A DNA stretch of 64,000 nucleotides from Actinomadura alba. GTDB taxonomy: Bacteria > Actinomycetota > Actinomycetes > Streptosporangiales > Streptosporangiaceae. A program made the position numbers and the translations under genes. Numbering within the stretch: position 1 is the first letter of the stretch; each line of letters starts with the position of its first letter. Shown here in pieces: positions 1 through 8,062 of this stretch. The notes beneath the pieces are model-generated. The model made no database searches and was not told the DNA's origin. It worked only from the letters and a program-made list of their open reading frames with translations. The stretch lies in contig NZ_JABVEC010000007.1 of assembly GCF_014323705.1 (NCBI RefSeq), positions 124,001 through 188,000 of the forward strand, written 5' to 3'.

Positions 1-85
1 CGGTGTCCTCGGGCCCGTCCGACAGGTCCCCGGCGAAGTCGAGCGCGGCGTCGTTCTCCATCGGGCCGGTTCCCCAGGCGCCCAT
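1..85 (-). CDS. DUF4259-like protein, N-terminal fragment
   Basis: Only the first 28 codons lie in the window; the gene runs off the left edge. The start is ATG at 85, preceded by GAGGAG in the expected place. The visible N-terminus reads MGAWGTGPMENDAALDF and continues with an acidic stretch, matching the start typical of DUF4259 proteins (MGAWGxGxFENDxALDF). That family is small, soluble and of unknown function. Nothing can be said about the rest of the protein. It is divergent from nothing visible; the next gene ends at 236 on the same strand. Confidence 0.75.
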   Translation of the reverse strand, partial: MGAWGTGPMENDAALDFAGDLSDGPEDT

Positions 86-116
86 GTCCCGTCTCCTCAC
101 GTCGTGTCCAAATGAT

Positions 117-128
117 CGGTGATCACCG
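117..128. promoter_or_regulatory. 12-bp palindrome CGGTGATCACCG upstream of the DUF4259 gene
   Basis: A perfect 12-base palindrome lies about 32 bases upstream of the DUF4259 start. It is a candidate operator. No regulator can be assigned, and the rest of 86-235 shows nothing recognisable. Confidence 0.3.
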
Positions 129-235
129 TAACGGCGGGCACCGACAGGAGGCCGAGACTTACTCGCGCCTGATCGAGCGGTTCGCAGCGGCGGCCCTTCC
201 GCTGCGCCGTCGCCGACCCCCTTTTCGATCATCTG

Positions 236-2692
236 TCAATCCTCCCGGGACCCGATGGCCTCGGCCGGGTCGGCGGTCAGTGCCAGACGGGCGGGCACGG
301 CCGTGGCGACCAGGGCGAGCAGCGCGCCGGCCGCGATGACGGCCAGGTAGATGAGCGGCGGGAACGCCGGTCGCGCCGCCCCGGTCATCCCGGCGCCGTA
401 CGCCGCGAGTGTGGCCAGGGCGATGCCGGTGCCCAGGAGGATTCCGACGAGCGCCACGACGAGTGTCTCCAGGCGCAGCATCCGCAGGATCTGCCGTCGC
501 GTGGTGCCGATGAGCCGCAGCAGCGCGAACTCGCGGTTCCGCTCGGCGGTGGCCATGGCCAGGGTGTTGACGATGGCGATCGCGGTGAAGGCGATGATCA
601 GGCCCATGACGACGAGGTTGACCTCGGTGTTCTGGCTCTGCTGCGCCTTTCGCAATGTCTGTGCCTGCTCGGAGGTGAGTACCTGGACGCCGGGGTGGGC
701 GCGCACCGCTTCGCGCAGCGCGTCAGCCGAGCCGCCGGCGACGAGCACCTGGCGGGGCAGCGGGTCGTCGACGTGCGCGGCGACGACGCCGTACGGCAGC
801 AGCACGTCGCCGAAGCCCAGCCCGCGGTCGTAGATGGCGGTGACGCGGGCGCGGGCCGGGGTGCCGTCGCCGAGCGTGAGGCGCATCTCGTCGCCGAGGC
901 GGGCGTGCATGTGCCCGGCGGCGGTGGCGCTGACCGCCATGGTGCCCTCGGCCAGCCGGTCCAGCGACCCGGCGCGGACGCCGGGGTCGATCGTCTGGCC
1001 CAGGCCTTCGGGCGTGACGCCCTGGGCGGCGTACTTGCCGCGTCCGACCCGGATCGTCGACGGCACGATCTCGGTGACCGCGCGCACTCCGGGCAGGGCG
1101 CGGGCGGCGTCGGTGGCGGTGTGCGGCACCCGCCCCGCCAGTACGATCTCGGCCTTCGCCCCTTCGCGGGCCTGGCGGGTCGCGGCGTCGCCGACCGTGG
1201 CGGGCACGAACAGGATCGTGCACGCCATGCCGACCGCGAGGGTGAGCGGGGTGATGACCGAGGCGAGCCGGCGGGTGTTCGCGGTGGTGTTGGCGGCGGC
1301 GAGGTGCCCGCTGACCCGGGACAGCCGCAACGGGACGGCCAGCAGCGTCATGGCGACGCGGGCGATGACCGGGCCGAGCAGCGCGACCGCGACGGCGGCG
1401 AGCACGACCGCGAGGAAGGTCACCGGGGTGGCGGCGGCCTCGGTGTCCAGCCCCTGGAGAACGGCGAGCAGCGTGATGTGCGCGGCGAGGACCACGAGAC
1501 CGATGAGCGTGCGCGCCCACGGCGGCCTGCGCCGCTCCATCGCCGCCTCGGCGAGGGCCTCGGCCGGCCGGATCCGCGCGGTGCGCCGGGCGGACAGGCG
1601 GGCGGCGGCCCAGCCGGCGAGCAGGGTGGCCCCGAGCCCGGCGGCCATCGGGAACGGGCTCAGCACGAGGCCGAGGTTCTGCGGCATCACGCCGTAGTGC
1701 AGGAAGAGCGAGCGCAGCGCCCGCGCGAGGGCCAGGCCCGCGACGGCGCCGAGCAGGCCGGCCGCCAGCCCGACGAGCAGCGCCTCGCGGCCGATCATCC
1801 GCCGGAGCTGCCGGGGCGTGGCGGCCACCGCGCGCAGCAACGCCAGTTCGCGCCGGCGCTGCTCGATCGACAGCGCGAACGTGCCGACCACGACGAGGAT
1901 CGCCACGAGCAGTGAGGTGCCGCCCAGCGCGCCGCCCATGCTGATCAGCGTCACGCGTGCCTTCGACGCGTCGATGAACTCCAGCGGCCCGCGCGCGTCC
2001 CCGGTGTAGACCTTGGCGGGCGTGCCGCGCAGGGCGTCGCGGACGGCCTTCTCGGCCGAGGCCGGGAAGACGCCGATCGCCGAGACCTGGCCGGGCCGCC
2101 CGGCCAGCCGCAGGGCCTCCGCGCCGGAGAAGAACAGGCTGCCCTGGCTCGGCAGCGCCTGCGCGGTGACGCCGACCACCGTGTACGTCTTCGCCTCGGC
2201 GGTGGCCGACACGATGACGGTCGCACCCGGGCGCAGCCCGGCACGGGCGTCCACGACGACCTCGCCGTCGGTGCGCGGTGCCCGGCCGGCCGCGAGCGTG
2301 AAGGGGGTGAGCGCCGCGGAGTCCCAGGCGTGCCCCTGGGCCGTCCCGCGCCCGGTCCGTGCCGGGAAGGTCACCTCGGGCGTGACCTTCTCGACGCCGG
2401 GCAGCTTCTGGAGCCGGTCCACGGTGTCGGCCGGCAACCAGGCGCGCTCGGTGAGCGGCTTGGACTTGGTCTTGACCTTGTCCTTCTTGTGCTCGGTCCA
2501 GTGGACCTGCTGGTCGGCACCGACGATGATCGGCGCGCCGGCGTACCGTTCGGCCGCGATGTCGCCGCGCAGGCCGGTCTCCAGCAGAACGCCACAGGCG
2601 GTGACCAGCGCCGACGCGCACATGAGGGCGACGAACGCACCGGCGAAGGCGCCCTTGCGAGCGCGGAGCGTGCTCCAGGCGAGCGACAGCAT
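236..2692 (-). CDS. FtsX-type ABC transporter permease, two FtsX modules
   Basis: An 818-residue membrane protein with the layout of MacB/LolC-type exporters that work by mechanotransmission. One helix lies at about 15-37, followed by a large extracytoplasmic domain to about 245. A three-helix FtsX block follows at about 250-375, containing the family's 'ERRRELALLRAV' cytoplasmic loop. After middle helices (about 395-500) and a second external domain, a C-terminal FtsX block at about 690-803 repeats the loop as 'ERNREFALLRLIG'. The start ATG at 2692 shares one base with the stop of the ATPase gene (TGATG), so the two are translationally coupled. The substrate is unknown; lipids, peptides or antibiotics are usual for the family. 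Confidence 0.9.
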   Translation of the reverse strand: MLSLAWSTLRARKGAFAGAFVALMCASALVTACGVLLETGLRGDIAAERYAGAPIIVGADQQVHWTEHKKDKVKTKSKPLTERAWLPADTVDRLQKLPGVEKVTPEVTFPARTGRGTAQGHAWDSAALTPFTLAAGRAPRTDGEVVVDARAGLRPGATVIVSATAEAKTYTVVGVTAQALPSQGSLFFSGAEALRLAGRPGQVSAIGVFPASAEKAVRDALRGTPAKVYTGDARGPLEFIDASKARVTLISMGGALGGTSLLVAILVVVGTFALSIEQRRRELALLRAVAATPRQLRRMIGREALLVGLAAGLLGAVAGLALARALRSLFLHYGVMPQNLGLVLSPFPMAAGLGATLLAGWAAARLSARRTARIRPAEALAEAAMERRRPPWARTLIGLVVLAAHITLLAVLQGLDTEAAATPVTFLAVVLAAVAVALLGPVIARVAMTLLAVPLRLSRVSGHLAAANTTANTRRLASVITPLTLAVGMACTILFVPATVGDAATRQAREGAKAEIVLAGRVPHTATDAARALPGVRAVTEIVPSTIRVGRGKYAAQGVTPEGLGQTIDPGVRAGSLDRLAEGTMAVSATAAGHMHARLGDEMRLTLGDGTPARARVTAIYDRGLGFGDVLLPYGVVAAHVDDPLPRQVLVAGGSADALREAVRAHPGVQVLTSEQAQTLRKAQQSQNTEVNLVVMGLIIAFTAIAIVNTLAMATAERNREFALLRLIGTTRRQILRMLRLETLVVALVGILLGTGIALATLAAYGAGMTGAARPAFPPLIYLAVIAAGALLALVATAVPARLALTADPAEAIGSRED

Positions 2693-3465
2693 CAGGCTCG
2701 ACCTCCGAGAACGGCCATGCGCTCGGCGACGCGGTCGGCGGACGGCTTGGCCATCGAGTCGGCGATCCGCCCGTCGGCGAGGAACAGCACGGTGTCGGCG
2801 TAACCCGCGGCGACCGGGTCGTGGGTCACCATCACGACGGTCTGTCCCGTCTCGTCCACGGCCTGCCGCAGCAGCGTGAGCACGTCCCGCCCGGTGACGG
2901 TGTCCAGGGCGCCGGTCGGCTCGTCACCGAAGATCACCTCGGGACGGGTGATGAGCGCGCGGGCGATCGCGACCCGCTGCTGCTGCCCGCCGGACAACTG
3001 CGCCGGTCGATGGTGGGCGCGCTCGGTCAGGCCGACGCGGGCCAGAATCTCCTCCAGCCACCGCTTGTCGGTACGGGTACCCGACAGGCGCAGCGGCAGC
3101 GTGACGTTCTGCGCGACGTCGAGCGACGACACCAGATTGAATGCTTGGAAGACGAAGCCGACGCGGGCGCGGCGCAGCTCGGTGAGCTTCACCTCGTTCA
3201 TCCCGGACAGATCCGTGCCCCCCAGCCGCACGGTGCCGGAGGTCGGGGTGTCGAGACCGGCCGCGCAGTGCAGGAACGTCGACTTGCCGGAGCCCGACGG
3301 GCCCATCACGGCGGTGAAGCTTCCGCGCGGGATGCCGACCGTCACGTCGTCGAGCGCGGTGACGGCGGCGGCTCCCTTGCCGTACACTTTGCGCACCGAG
3401 GTCAGGCTCACCGCCTCGGTGCCAGGCGCCGGTGTGCCCTGGCCGTCCTTGTGCTGGAGCAGCAT
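2692..3465 (-). CDS. ABC transporter ATP-binding protein (MacB/LolD type)
   Basis: A 257-residue ATPase that powers the adjacent FtsX-type permease. Visible motifs are Walker A GPSGSGKST, Q-loop 'VFQAFNL', signature LSGGQQQR, Walker B 'VIFGDEPTG' and the H-loop 'VTHD'. The signature and linker are typical of the LolD/MacB subgroup. I chose ATG 3465 because AAAGGAG precedes it and it gives a normal N-terminus (MLLQHKDGQG); the longer open frame upstream runs into the regulator gene. The upstream regulator gene ends 110 bases away and a strong hairpin lies in the gap. Confidence 0.92.
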   Translation of the reverse strand: MLLQHKDGQGTPAPGTEAVSLTSVRKVYGKGAAAVTALDDVTVGIPRGSFTAVMGPSGSGKSTFLHCAAGLDTPTSGTVRLGGTDLSGMNEVKLTELRRARVGFVFQAFNLVSSLDVAQNVTLPLRLSGTRTDKRWLEEILARVGLTERAHHRPAQLSGGQQQRVAIARALITRPEVIFGDEPTGALDTVTGRDVLTLLRQAVDETGQTVVMVTHDPVAAGYADTVLFLADGRIADSMAKPSADRVAERMAVLGGRA

Positions 3466-3537
3466 GAGCTGCTCTCCTTTCTCTGGGGAGTGCGTTCGGT
3501 GAGAGGCCCGTACGGGCGTCGTGCGTGCTTCCTCTGC

Positions 3538-3567
3538 TGGTCCGCCGAGCGGCCACTCGGCGGACCA
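3538..3567 (-). terminator. Strong hairpin between regulator and ABC operon
   Basis: A perfect 12-bp stem (TGGTCCGCCGAG paired with CTCGGCGGACCA) with a 6-base loop lies just after the stop of the regulator gene at 3576. It has no U-tract. It could terminate or partly attenuate read-through into the ABC genes. Confidence 0.6.
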
Positions 3568-3575
3568 GGCCTTTC

Positions 3576-4178
3576 TCATTCGTCCTCGGGCTCGTCCTCC
3601 GGCGAAGCGGGTGCGTCGTCTGGAGCGGGAAAGGCCAGGAAACGGGCGAACACCGGGCGGGCGTCGCCGGGGATCTCCGTGCCGTCCCGTTTGAAGCGGT
3701 TGACGAGCTTGATGTACTCCTCGAAGAACTCCCGGACCTCGGCGAGCGTGAGGTGCAGGATCGAGCGGGAGTAGGGCACCGCGTCGGCCCACTCGCCCAT
3801 CTCCTCGCGCTGGAGCTGGAAGCGGGCGAACTGCTCGAAGTCGGCTTCGAGCGACATGCCGTTCAGCCGGTCGAGCGCGGCCCGCATCTCCGGGGTCTGG
3901 CGGCTGTACGGGGGGAACCGGCGGTCGCCGCGCACGGCTCGCCACCATCGCTCCCGCCCGTGCGCCTTCTCCGGTACCTCCTCGACGAAGCCGTGCTTGG
4001 CCAGCTCTCGCAGGTGATAGCTGGTCGCCCCGGTGTTGAGCCCCAGGGCGCGAGCGAGGGAGGCCGAGGTCGCCGGGCCGTGCAGGGCCAGCTCCTCGAC
4101 GATTCGCTGACGCCGCGGATGCGCGAGCGACTTCAGCACCTCAAGGTCCTTGATCTCTTGCGGCATGGGCGGGCTCAT
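3576..4178 (-). CDS. ArsR-like winged-helix transcriptional regulator
   Basis: A 200-residue protein. Residues about 10-75 form a winged helix-turn-helix of the ArsR/HTH_20 kind ('VLKSLAHPRRQRIVEELAL... SLARALGLNTGATSYHLREL'). The C-terminal half is helical and ends in an acidic tail; it resembles the effector/dimer part of such regulators that sit next to ABC exporters. It lies immediately upstream of the ATPase/permease pair on the same strand, so it probably controls them and itself. There is no clear ribosome site before ATG 4178; a second ATG at 4166 is an alternative. A 20-base inverted repeat lies 17 bases upstream. Confidence 0.85.
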   Translation of the reverse strand: MSPPMPQEIKDLEVLKSLAHPRRQRIVEELALHGPATSASLARALGLNTGATSYHLRELAKHGFVEEVPEKAHGRERWWRAVRGDRRFPPYSRQTPEMRAALDRLNGMSLEADFEQFARFQLQREEMGEWADAVPYSRSILHLTLAEVREFFEEYIKLVNRFKRDGTEIPGDARPVFARFLAFPAPDDAPASPEDEPEDE

Positions 4179-4194
4179 GCATGCACACTAACCT

Positions 4195-4214
4195 GTGCAC
4201 AAATTATTGTGCAA
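4195..4214. promoter_or_regulatory. Candidate operator of the winged-helix regulator
   Basis: GTGCACAA-ATTA-TTGTGCAA is an inverted repeat matching at 7 of 8 positions. It sits between the regulator gene and the divergent secreted-protein gene, 17 bases upstream of the regulator's start. An autoregulatory role is inferred from position. Confidence 0.5.
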
Positions 4215-4377
4215 CCCTTCCTGGGCATCCTTCCGTGGCCGCTGTCGGGGTCACCGCCGCGTTCTCCGCCGGTGTTCAGCCGCCGTCCACCGGCCGAGTC
4301 CCTATGCTTCACGGCCGCGCCGGGCCTCCCCCGTAGATCTTGAACCGGCAGATCGAGAGTCGAAGAAGGGTGTGACC

Positions 4378-5319
4378 ATGGGATTCGTCAGAAGGGCGCT
4401 GGCGGTCGGAGTGGCCGGAATCGTGCTGGGCGGGGTGACCACCGCGCAGGCGGACCAGCGGCCCCGCGAGGCGGCGGTCGCGCAGGCGGTGTCGAAGCTG
4501 AGCCGCTCGTCGCAGTGGAGCCTGACGAAGAGGATCAAGCTCGGTTTCCCGACCTACCACCCGCAGGGCTTCGCGCGGGCGGGCGACCGGTTGCTGCTGT
4601 CCAGCGTCGAGGTCATCGAGGCGCCGGTGCGGTACCCGCAGCCCATCGACGGGTACGACCGCAGCCCGGGCAAGGGGCGCGGGCACGTGTTCGTGCTCGA
4701 CCTGTCCGGTCGGCTGATCAAGGACATCGTCGTGGGTGAGGGGACGATCTACCACCCGGGCGGGATCGACGTCGACGGCGACTCGCTCTGGGTGCCGGTC
4801 GCCGAGTACCGGCCGAACAGCGCCTCGATCGTCTACCGCATCGACCTGCGCACGCTCCGGGTGAACAAGGTCTTCGGCGTCAGGGACCACATCGGCGGGA
4901 TCGTCCCCGACCCCGCCTCCGGGCGGCTGTACGGCGTCTCGTGGGGGTCTCGCACCTTCTACACCTGGGACCGCGGGGGCCGTCAGCTCGGCCGCCGGCC
5001 CAACACCAGCCACTTCGTCGACTACCAGGACTGTGCCCACGCCGGGGACCGGGCGATGTTGTGCACCGGAATCACCGAGTACGCGACGGCGACGGGTGCG
5101 AAGTTCGAACTCGGCGGCATCGCGCTGATCGATTCGCGCTCACAGAGCCTGGAGTACGAGGTGCCGGTCCAGCAGTGGTCGGCCGCCGGTCACGTCGCGA
5201 CCCGCAACCCGGTGCACCTTGAGGCGGCGGGCGACACCCTGCGGATGTGGGCCGCACCCGACGACGGCGAGGAGCCGAACGGCACCGAGATCCTCGTCTA
5301 CGAGACAACGGTCGGGTAG
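4378..5319 (+). CDS. Secreted DUF6454-like protein
   Basis: A 313-residue exported protein. ATG 4378 follows GAAGAAGGG and gives a clean signal peptide (MGFVRRALAVGVAGIVLGGV...AQA, cleavage near residue 25); the longer frame upstream lacks these. The mature part has repeated beta-type segments such as 'YHPQGFA', 'YHPGGIDVDG', 'VPVAEYRPNS', 'GVSWGSR' and 'MLCTGI', which suggest a beta-propeller-like fold. I recall this pattern from the actinobacterial DUF6454 family, whose function is unknown. It is a single gene, convergent with the next one. Confidence 0.7.
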   Translation: MGFVRRALAVGVAGIVLGGVTTAQADQRPREAAVAQAVSKLSRSSQWSLTKRIKLGFPTYHPQGFARAGDRLLLSSVEVIEAPVRYPQPIDGYDRSPGKGRGHVFVLDLSGRLIKDIVVGEGTIYHPGGIDVDGDSLWVPVAEYRPNSASIVYRIDLRTLRVNKVFGVRDHIGGIVPDPASGRLYGVSWGSRTFYTWDRGGRQLGRRPNTSHFVDYQDCAHAGDRAMLCTGITEYATATGAKFELGGIALIDSRSQSLEYEVPVQQWSAAGHVATRNPVHLEAAGDTLRMWAAPDDGEEPNGTEILVYETTVG

Positions 5320-5359
5320 CCGGTCAGGCCACACCCGGCACGAAGGCGGCCGGGAACGA

Positions 5360-5608
5360 TCAGGCCGCCAGCGCGTAGGCCCGGGTCACCGTGCACAGGG
5401 CCCAGTGCATCCGGTCCGTGTACGTCTCGGGATGATCGCCGGCCTCCTGTGCCACGTACGCCACGCACCGTCCCTGGGCGCCGGCGCAGGCGCCGAGCAG
5501 TTCGTCGATGGCAACGCGCACCTCGTCCGGTGTGGGATCGGCGGACGGCTGCAGGCGGCAGGCGAACAGGACATCGGCGAGATCGGGGACGCTCATCGTG
5601 GTCGACAT
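5360..5608 (-). CDS. Small hypothetical protein (82 aa)
   Basis: Not recognised. ATG 5608 is chosen because GGGAAGAAG lies at good spacing before it; an in-frame ATG at 5593 is possible. The protein is mostly helical, with 'DLADVLFACRLQPSADPTPDEVR' near the start and two further cysteines. There is no signal peptide or membrane helix. It stands alone between a convergent secreted-protein gene and the SDR gene. Confidence 0.6.
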   Translation of the reverse strand: MSTTMSVPDLADVLFACRLQPSADPTPDEVRVAIDELLGACAGAQGRCVAYVAQEAGDHPETYTDRMHWALCTVTRAYALAA

Positions 5609-5730
5609 CGCAAGACTTCTTCCCTCGGAAGGCTTCGCGCCGTTCACCATCCATGATGCCCGGCGGCCGCTCCGACGGCATCGGGGCACACCCCCAAAAC
5701 TGGGTGGACGCTAACCCCCACCCCGGGCCG

Positions 5731-6600
5731 TCAGGAGAGCCGGGCCAGCGGGTCGATCTCGGCCGCGGTGGCGGCGTCGTGGTCGGTCGACACGCTGAGC
5801 TCGCGCCATCGCGCGTCGGCCTCGGCCCTGGCCCTTTCCACGGCGGCGGCGTAGCGGACGGCGTCGCTGCCCAGTAGCAGCCGTACCGGCGGCTCTTCCA
5901 ACTCGGTGACCTTGAGCACCACCTGCGCGACCTTGGCGGGGTCGCCCGCGGCGTTGCCTTCACCGCCGCCCAGGAGCCGGGCCATGGTCCCGACGGTCTG
6001 CCGGTACGGCTCGCTGATCGGCGGTATCGACATCGACGACCCGGCCCAGTCGGTGCGCATGCCGCCGGGCTCCAGCACGGTGACCTTGATGCCGAGCGGG
6101 CCGACCTCCTGGGCGAGGACCTCGGAGAACCCCGCGACGCCCCATTTCGCGGCCTGATAGGCCGACAGGCCCATGGCCGCCACCCGGTCGCCGACGGAGG
6201 AGACCTGGATGATGTGCCCGCCGCCCTGTTCGCGGAGCACCGGCAAGGCCGCCTTGGTCACGTTGACGACGCCGAGCAGGTTGGTGTCGATCTGGGCGCG
6301 GAAGTCGTCGTGGGTGACGTCCTCGATGGCGGCGAGGTCGGCGTAACCGGCGTTGTTGACGACCACGTCGAGTCGTCCGAACGTCTCCACGGCGGCGCGC
6401 ACGGCCGCCTCGGCCGCGGCGGGGTCGGTGACGTCCAGTGCCACCGTGTGCACCTGGTCGCCGTACCGCCGCGTCAGGTCGGCCAATGACCGCGGGTCGC
6501 GGGCGGTGGCGAGGAGCCGGTGGCCGGCCGCCGGTACCGCCTCGGCGATCTGACGGCCGAGACCACGCGACGATCCGGTGAGGAGAAAGACCTTGGACAT
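5731..6600 (-). CDS. Short-chain dehydrogenase/reductase
   Basis: A 289-residue classical SDR. The Rossmann nucleotide motif TGSSRGLGRQIA is at about 8-19, NNAGY follows, then catalytic Ser in 'VSSVGD' and 'YQAAK' (YxxxK). The substrate cannot be read; the nearest characterised relatives are NADP-dependent oxidoreductases of unknown physiological substrate. ATG 6600 has GGAAGG upstream; a GTG at 6618 is less likely. Two copies of the palindrome CTAACCGGTTAG lie 60 and 106 bases upstream. A third copy stands before the tetR gene at 7481, so that regulator very probably represses this gene. Confidence 0.9.
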   Translation of the reverse strand: MSKVFLLTGSSRGLGRQIAEAVPAAGHRLLATARDPRSLADLTRRYGDQVHTVALDVTDPAAAEAAVRAAVETFGRLDVVVNNAGYADLAAIEDVTHDDFRAQIDTNLLGVVNVTKAALPVLREQGGGHIIQVSSVGDRVAAMGLSAYQAAKWGVAGFSEVLAQEVGPLGIKVTVLEPGGMRTDWAGSSMSIPPISEPYRQTVGTMARLLGGGEGNAAGDPAKVAQVVLKVTELEEPPVRLLLGSDAVRYAAAVERARAEADARWRELSVSTDHDAATAAEIDPLARLS

Positions 6601-6658
6601 GTGCTGGTGACCTTCCACTGGAGGGGCTGGGATCGAGCATCCGGCTCACCATCGTACG

Positions 6659-6672
6659 ACTAACCGGTTAGT
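6659..6672. promoter_or_regulatory. TetR operator copy 1 (SDR promoter)
   Basis: ACTAACCGGTTAGT, a perfect 14-base palindrome around the 12-base core CTAACCGGTTAG (6660-6671). The same core recurs at 6706 and 7451. Confidence 0.75.
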
Positions 6673-6705
6673 TAGAGACAACCACGTCGCGCCCGCCGCT
6701 GTCAA

Positions 6706-6717
6706 CTAACCGGTTAG
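6706..6717. promoter_or_regulatory. TetR operator copy 2 (SDR/DUF1349 intergenic)
   Basis: A second exact CTAACCGGTTAG, 46 bases from copy 1 and about 100 bases upstream of the divergent DUF1349 gene. It could act on both promoters. Confidence 0.75.
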
Positions 6718-6816
6718 CCAGGGCGGTCGGCCGGTGCGCCCATGCCCTGGGCCTGCGATGATCGGTGGGTCGTCAGGGAGGCCGGGCGATGACGACCTGG
6801 AGGGGAAGCGGTACGC

Positions 6817-7419
6817 ATGGACGAGCAGCGCGCGGTCGCCTGGACCGAGGCGACCTGGCTCAACCCGCCCCTCACCGTCGAGCCGGACGGTGCGGATCTG
6901 GTGGTGAGCACCCGGGACAAGAGCGACTTCTGGCGCCTGACGAGCTACGGCTTCGTACGCGATGATGGGCACGCCCTGCTGACGAGCCTCCCCGCCGGCT
7001 CGGCCGTCGAGGTGACATTCCTGGCGGTGCTGGATGAGCTGTACGACCAGGCCGGGGTCATGGTCCGCGTGGACGAGCAGACCTGGATCAAGGCCGGGGT
7101 CGAGATGACCGATGGGACGCCGCACCTCGGCGCCGTGGTCACCCGCGGTCACTCGGACTGGTCGATGGCGCCCGTCTCGGAGTACGCGGGGCGTGAGGTC
7201 ACCGTGCGGGCCAGCCGTTCCGGCGACGCGGTGACGATCAGAGCCCGCTGCGAGAACGGCCCCTGGCGGATGGTGCGGTTGGCTCCGCTCGCTCCCGAGG
7301 TCACGGCGTTCGCCGGGCCGTTCTGCTGCTCACCGCAGCGGGAGGGGCTGCGCGTCCGCTTCACCCGGTTCGTCGCCGGGCCCGCCGACGCCGCACTTCA
7401 CGCCACGCCCGACGCCTGA
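6817..7419 (+). CDS. DUF1349 family protein (concanavalin-like fold)
   Basis: A 200-residue cytosolic protein. ATG 6817 follows GGAGGGGAAG. The segments 'DKSDFWRLTSYGF', 'YDQAGVMVRVDEQTWIKAGVE', 'SDWS' and 'FCCSPQREGLRVRF' are the landmarks of DUF1349 (once called 'regulation of enolase 1'), a jelly-roll domain of unclear function. It is divergent from the SDR gene and is followed by the tetR gene. Operator copy 2 lies about 100 bases upstream, so it may belong to the same regulon. Confidence 0.88.
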   Translation: MDEQRAVAWTEATWLNPPLTVEPDGADLVVSTRDKSDFWRLTSYGFVRDDGHALLTSLPAGSAVEVTFLAVLDELYDQAGVMVRVDEQTWIKAGVEMTDGTPHLGAVVTRGHSDWSMAPVSEYAGREVTVRASRSGDAVTIRARCENGPWRMVRLAPLAPEVTAFAGPFCCSPQREGLRVRFTRFVAGPADAALHATPDA

Positions 7420-7450
7420 CAACGCAGACCAAAGGCGCTCGCGCTCTCAA

Positions 7451-7462
7451 CTAACCGGTTAG
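7451..7462. promoter_or_regulatory. TetR operator copy 3 (tetR promoter)
   Basis: A third exact CTAACCGGTTAG, 18 bases upstream of the tetR start. This is the position expected for autorepression. Confidence 0.75.
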
Positions 7463-7480
7463 CCCGATACGCTTGGCGCC

Positions 7481-8062
7481 ATGGCCGGGGACGCGGAGAT
7501 GACCAAGCGGCGTCTTCTCGACGCGGCGGCAGAGGAGTTCGCCGCCTTCGGGATCGCCGGGGCACGGGTCGACCGGCTCGCCGCCGCCGCGAAGTCGAAC
7601 AAGGCGCAGATCTACCACTACTTCGGCAGCAAGGACGCCTTGTTCGACGCGGTGTTCAACGAACTCGTCGTACGAACCGTGCGCGAGGTGCCGATCGACG
7701 CCACCGATCTGCCCGGCTACGCCGGACGCCTGTTCGACGGGTACGAGGAGCATCCCCACGTGGCGCGGCTCGCGACCTGGTACCGCCTCGAGCGGGCCGG
7801 TACCCGGGAGCCGCTCGAGACGATCATCGTCGGCAACCGCGACAAGGTCGACGCCATCGCGGCGGCCCAGAGGGCGGGGCACATTCCCGCCCACTTCGCC
7901 CCCGAAGACCTCCTCGCGCTCGTCCTCGCGATCTCCTTGATGTGGACGGCGCTGACGCCGGAGTTCGCCGCGCTGGTGAGCGGGCACGGCAGGGATCACC
8001 GGCGCCGGGTCGTCACCGACGCGGTGACCGCCCTCCTCGCAGACCGCCCGGCAGGTTCGTAG
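7481..8062 (+). CDS. TetR/AcrR family repressor
   Basis: A 193-residue regulator. The helix-turn-helix is at about 10-55 ('TKRRLLDAAAEEFAAFGIAGARVDRLAAAAKSNKAQIYHYFGSKDALF' region). The C-terminal part is a helical ligand-binding/dimer domain resembling TetR_C_35-type proteins. No ribosome site is seen in the few bases between operator copy 3 and ATG 7481, so the message may be leaderless. The three shared operators make the SDR, perhaps the DUF1349 gene, and tetR itself its likely targets. Its 3' end overlaps the convergent GT-C gene by 50 bases. Confidence 0.9.
   Translation: MAGDAEMTKRRLLDAAAEEFAAFGIAGARVDRLAAAAKSNKAQIYHYFGSKDALFDAVFNELVVRTVREVPIDATDLPGYAGRLFDGYEEHPHVARLATWYRLERAGTREPLETIIVGNRDKVDAIAAAQRAGHIPAHFAPEDLLALVLAISLMWTALTPEFAALVSGHGRDHRRRVVTDAVTALLADRPAGS

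Noticed and set aside
723..2621. Long open frames overlapping the FtsX permease in other frames
   Set aside because: They are Arg/Pro/Ala-rich shadows caused by high GC; the permease frame has clear domains and a coupled start.
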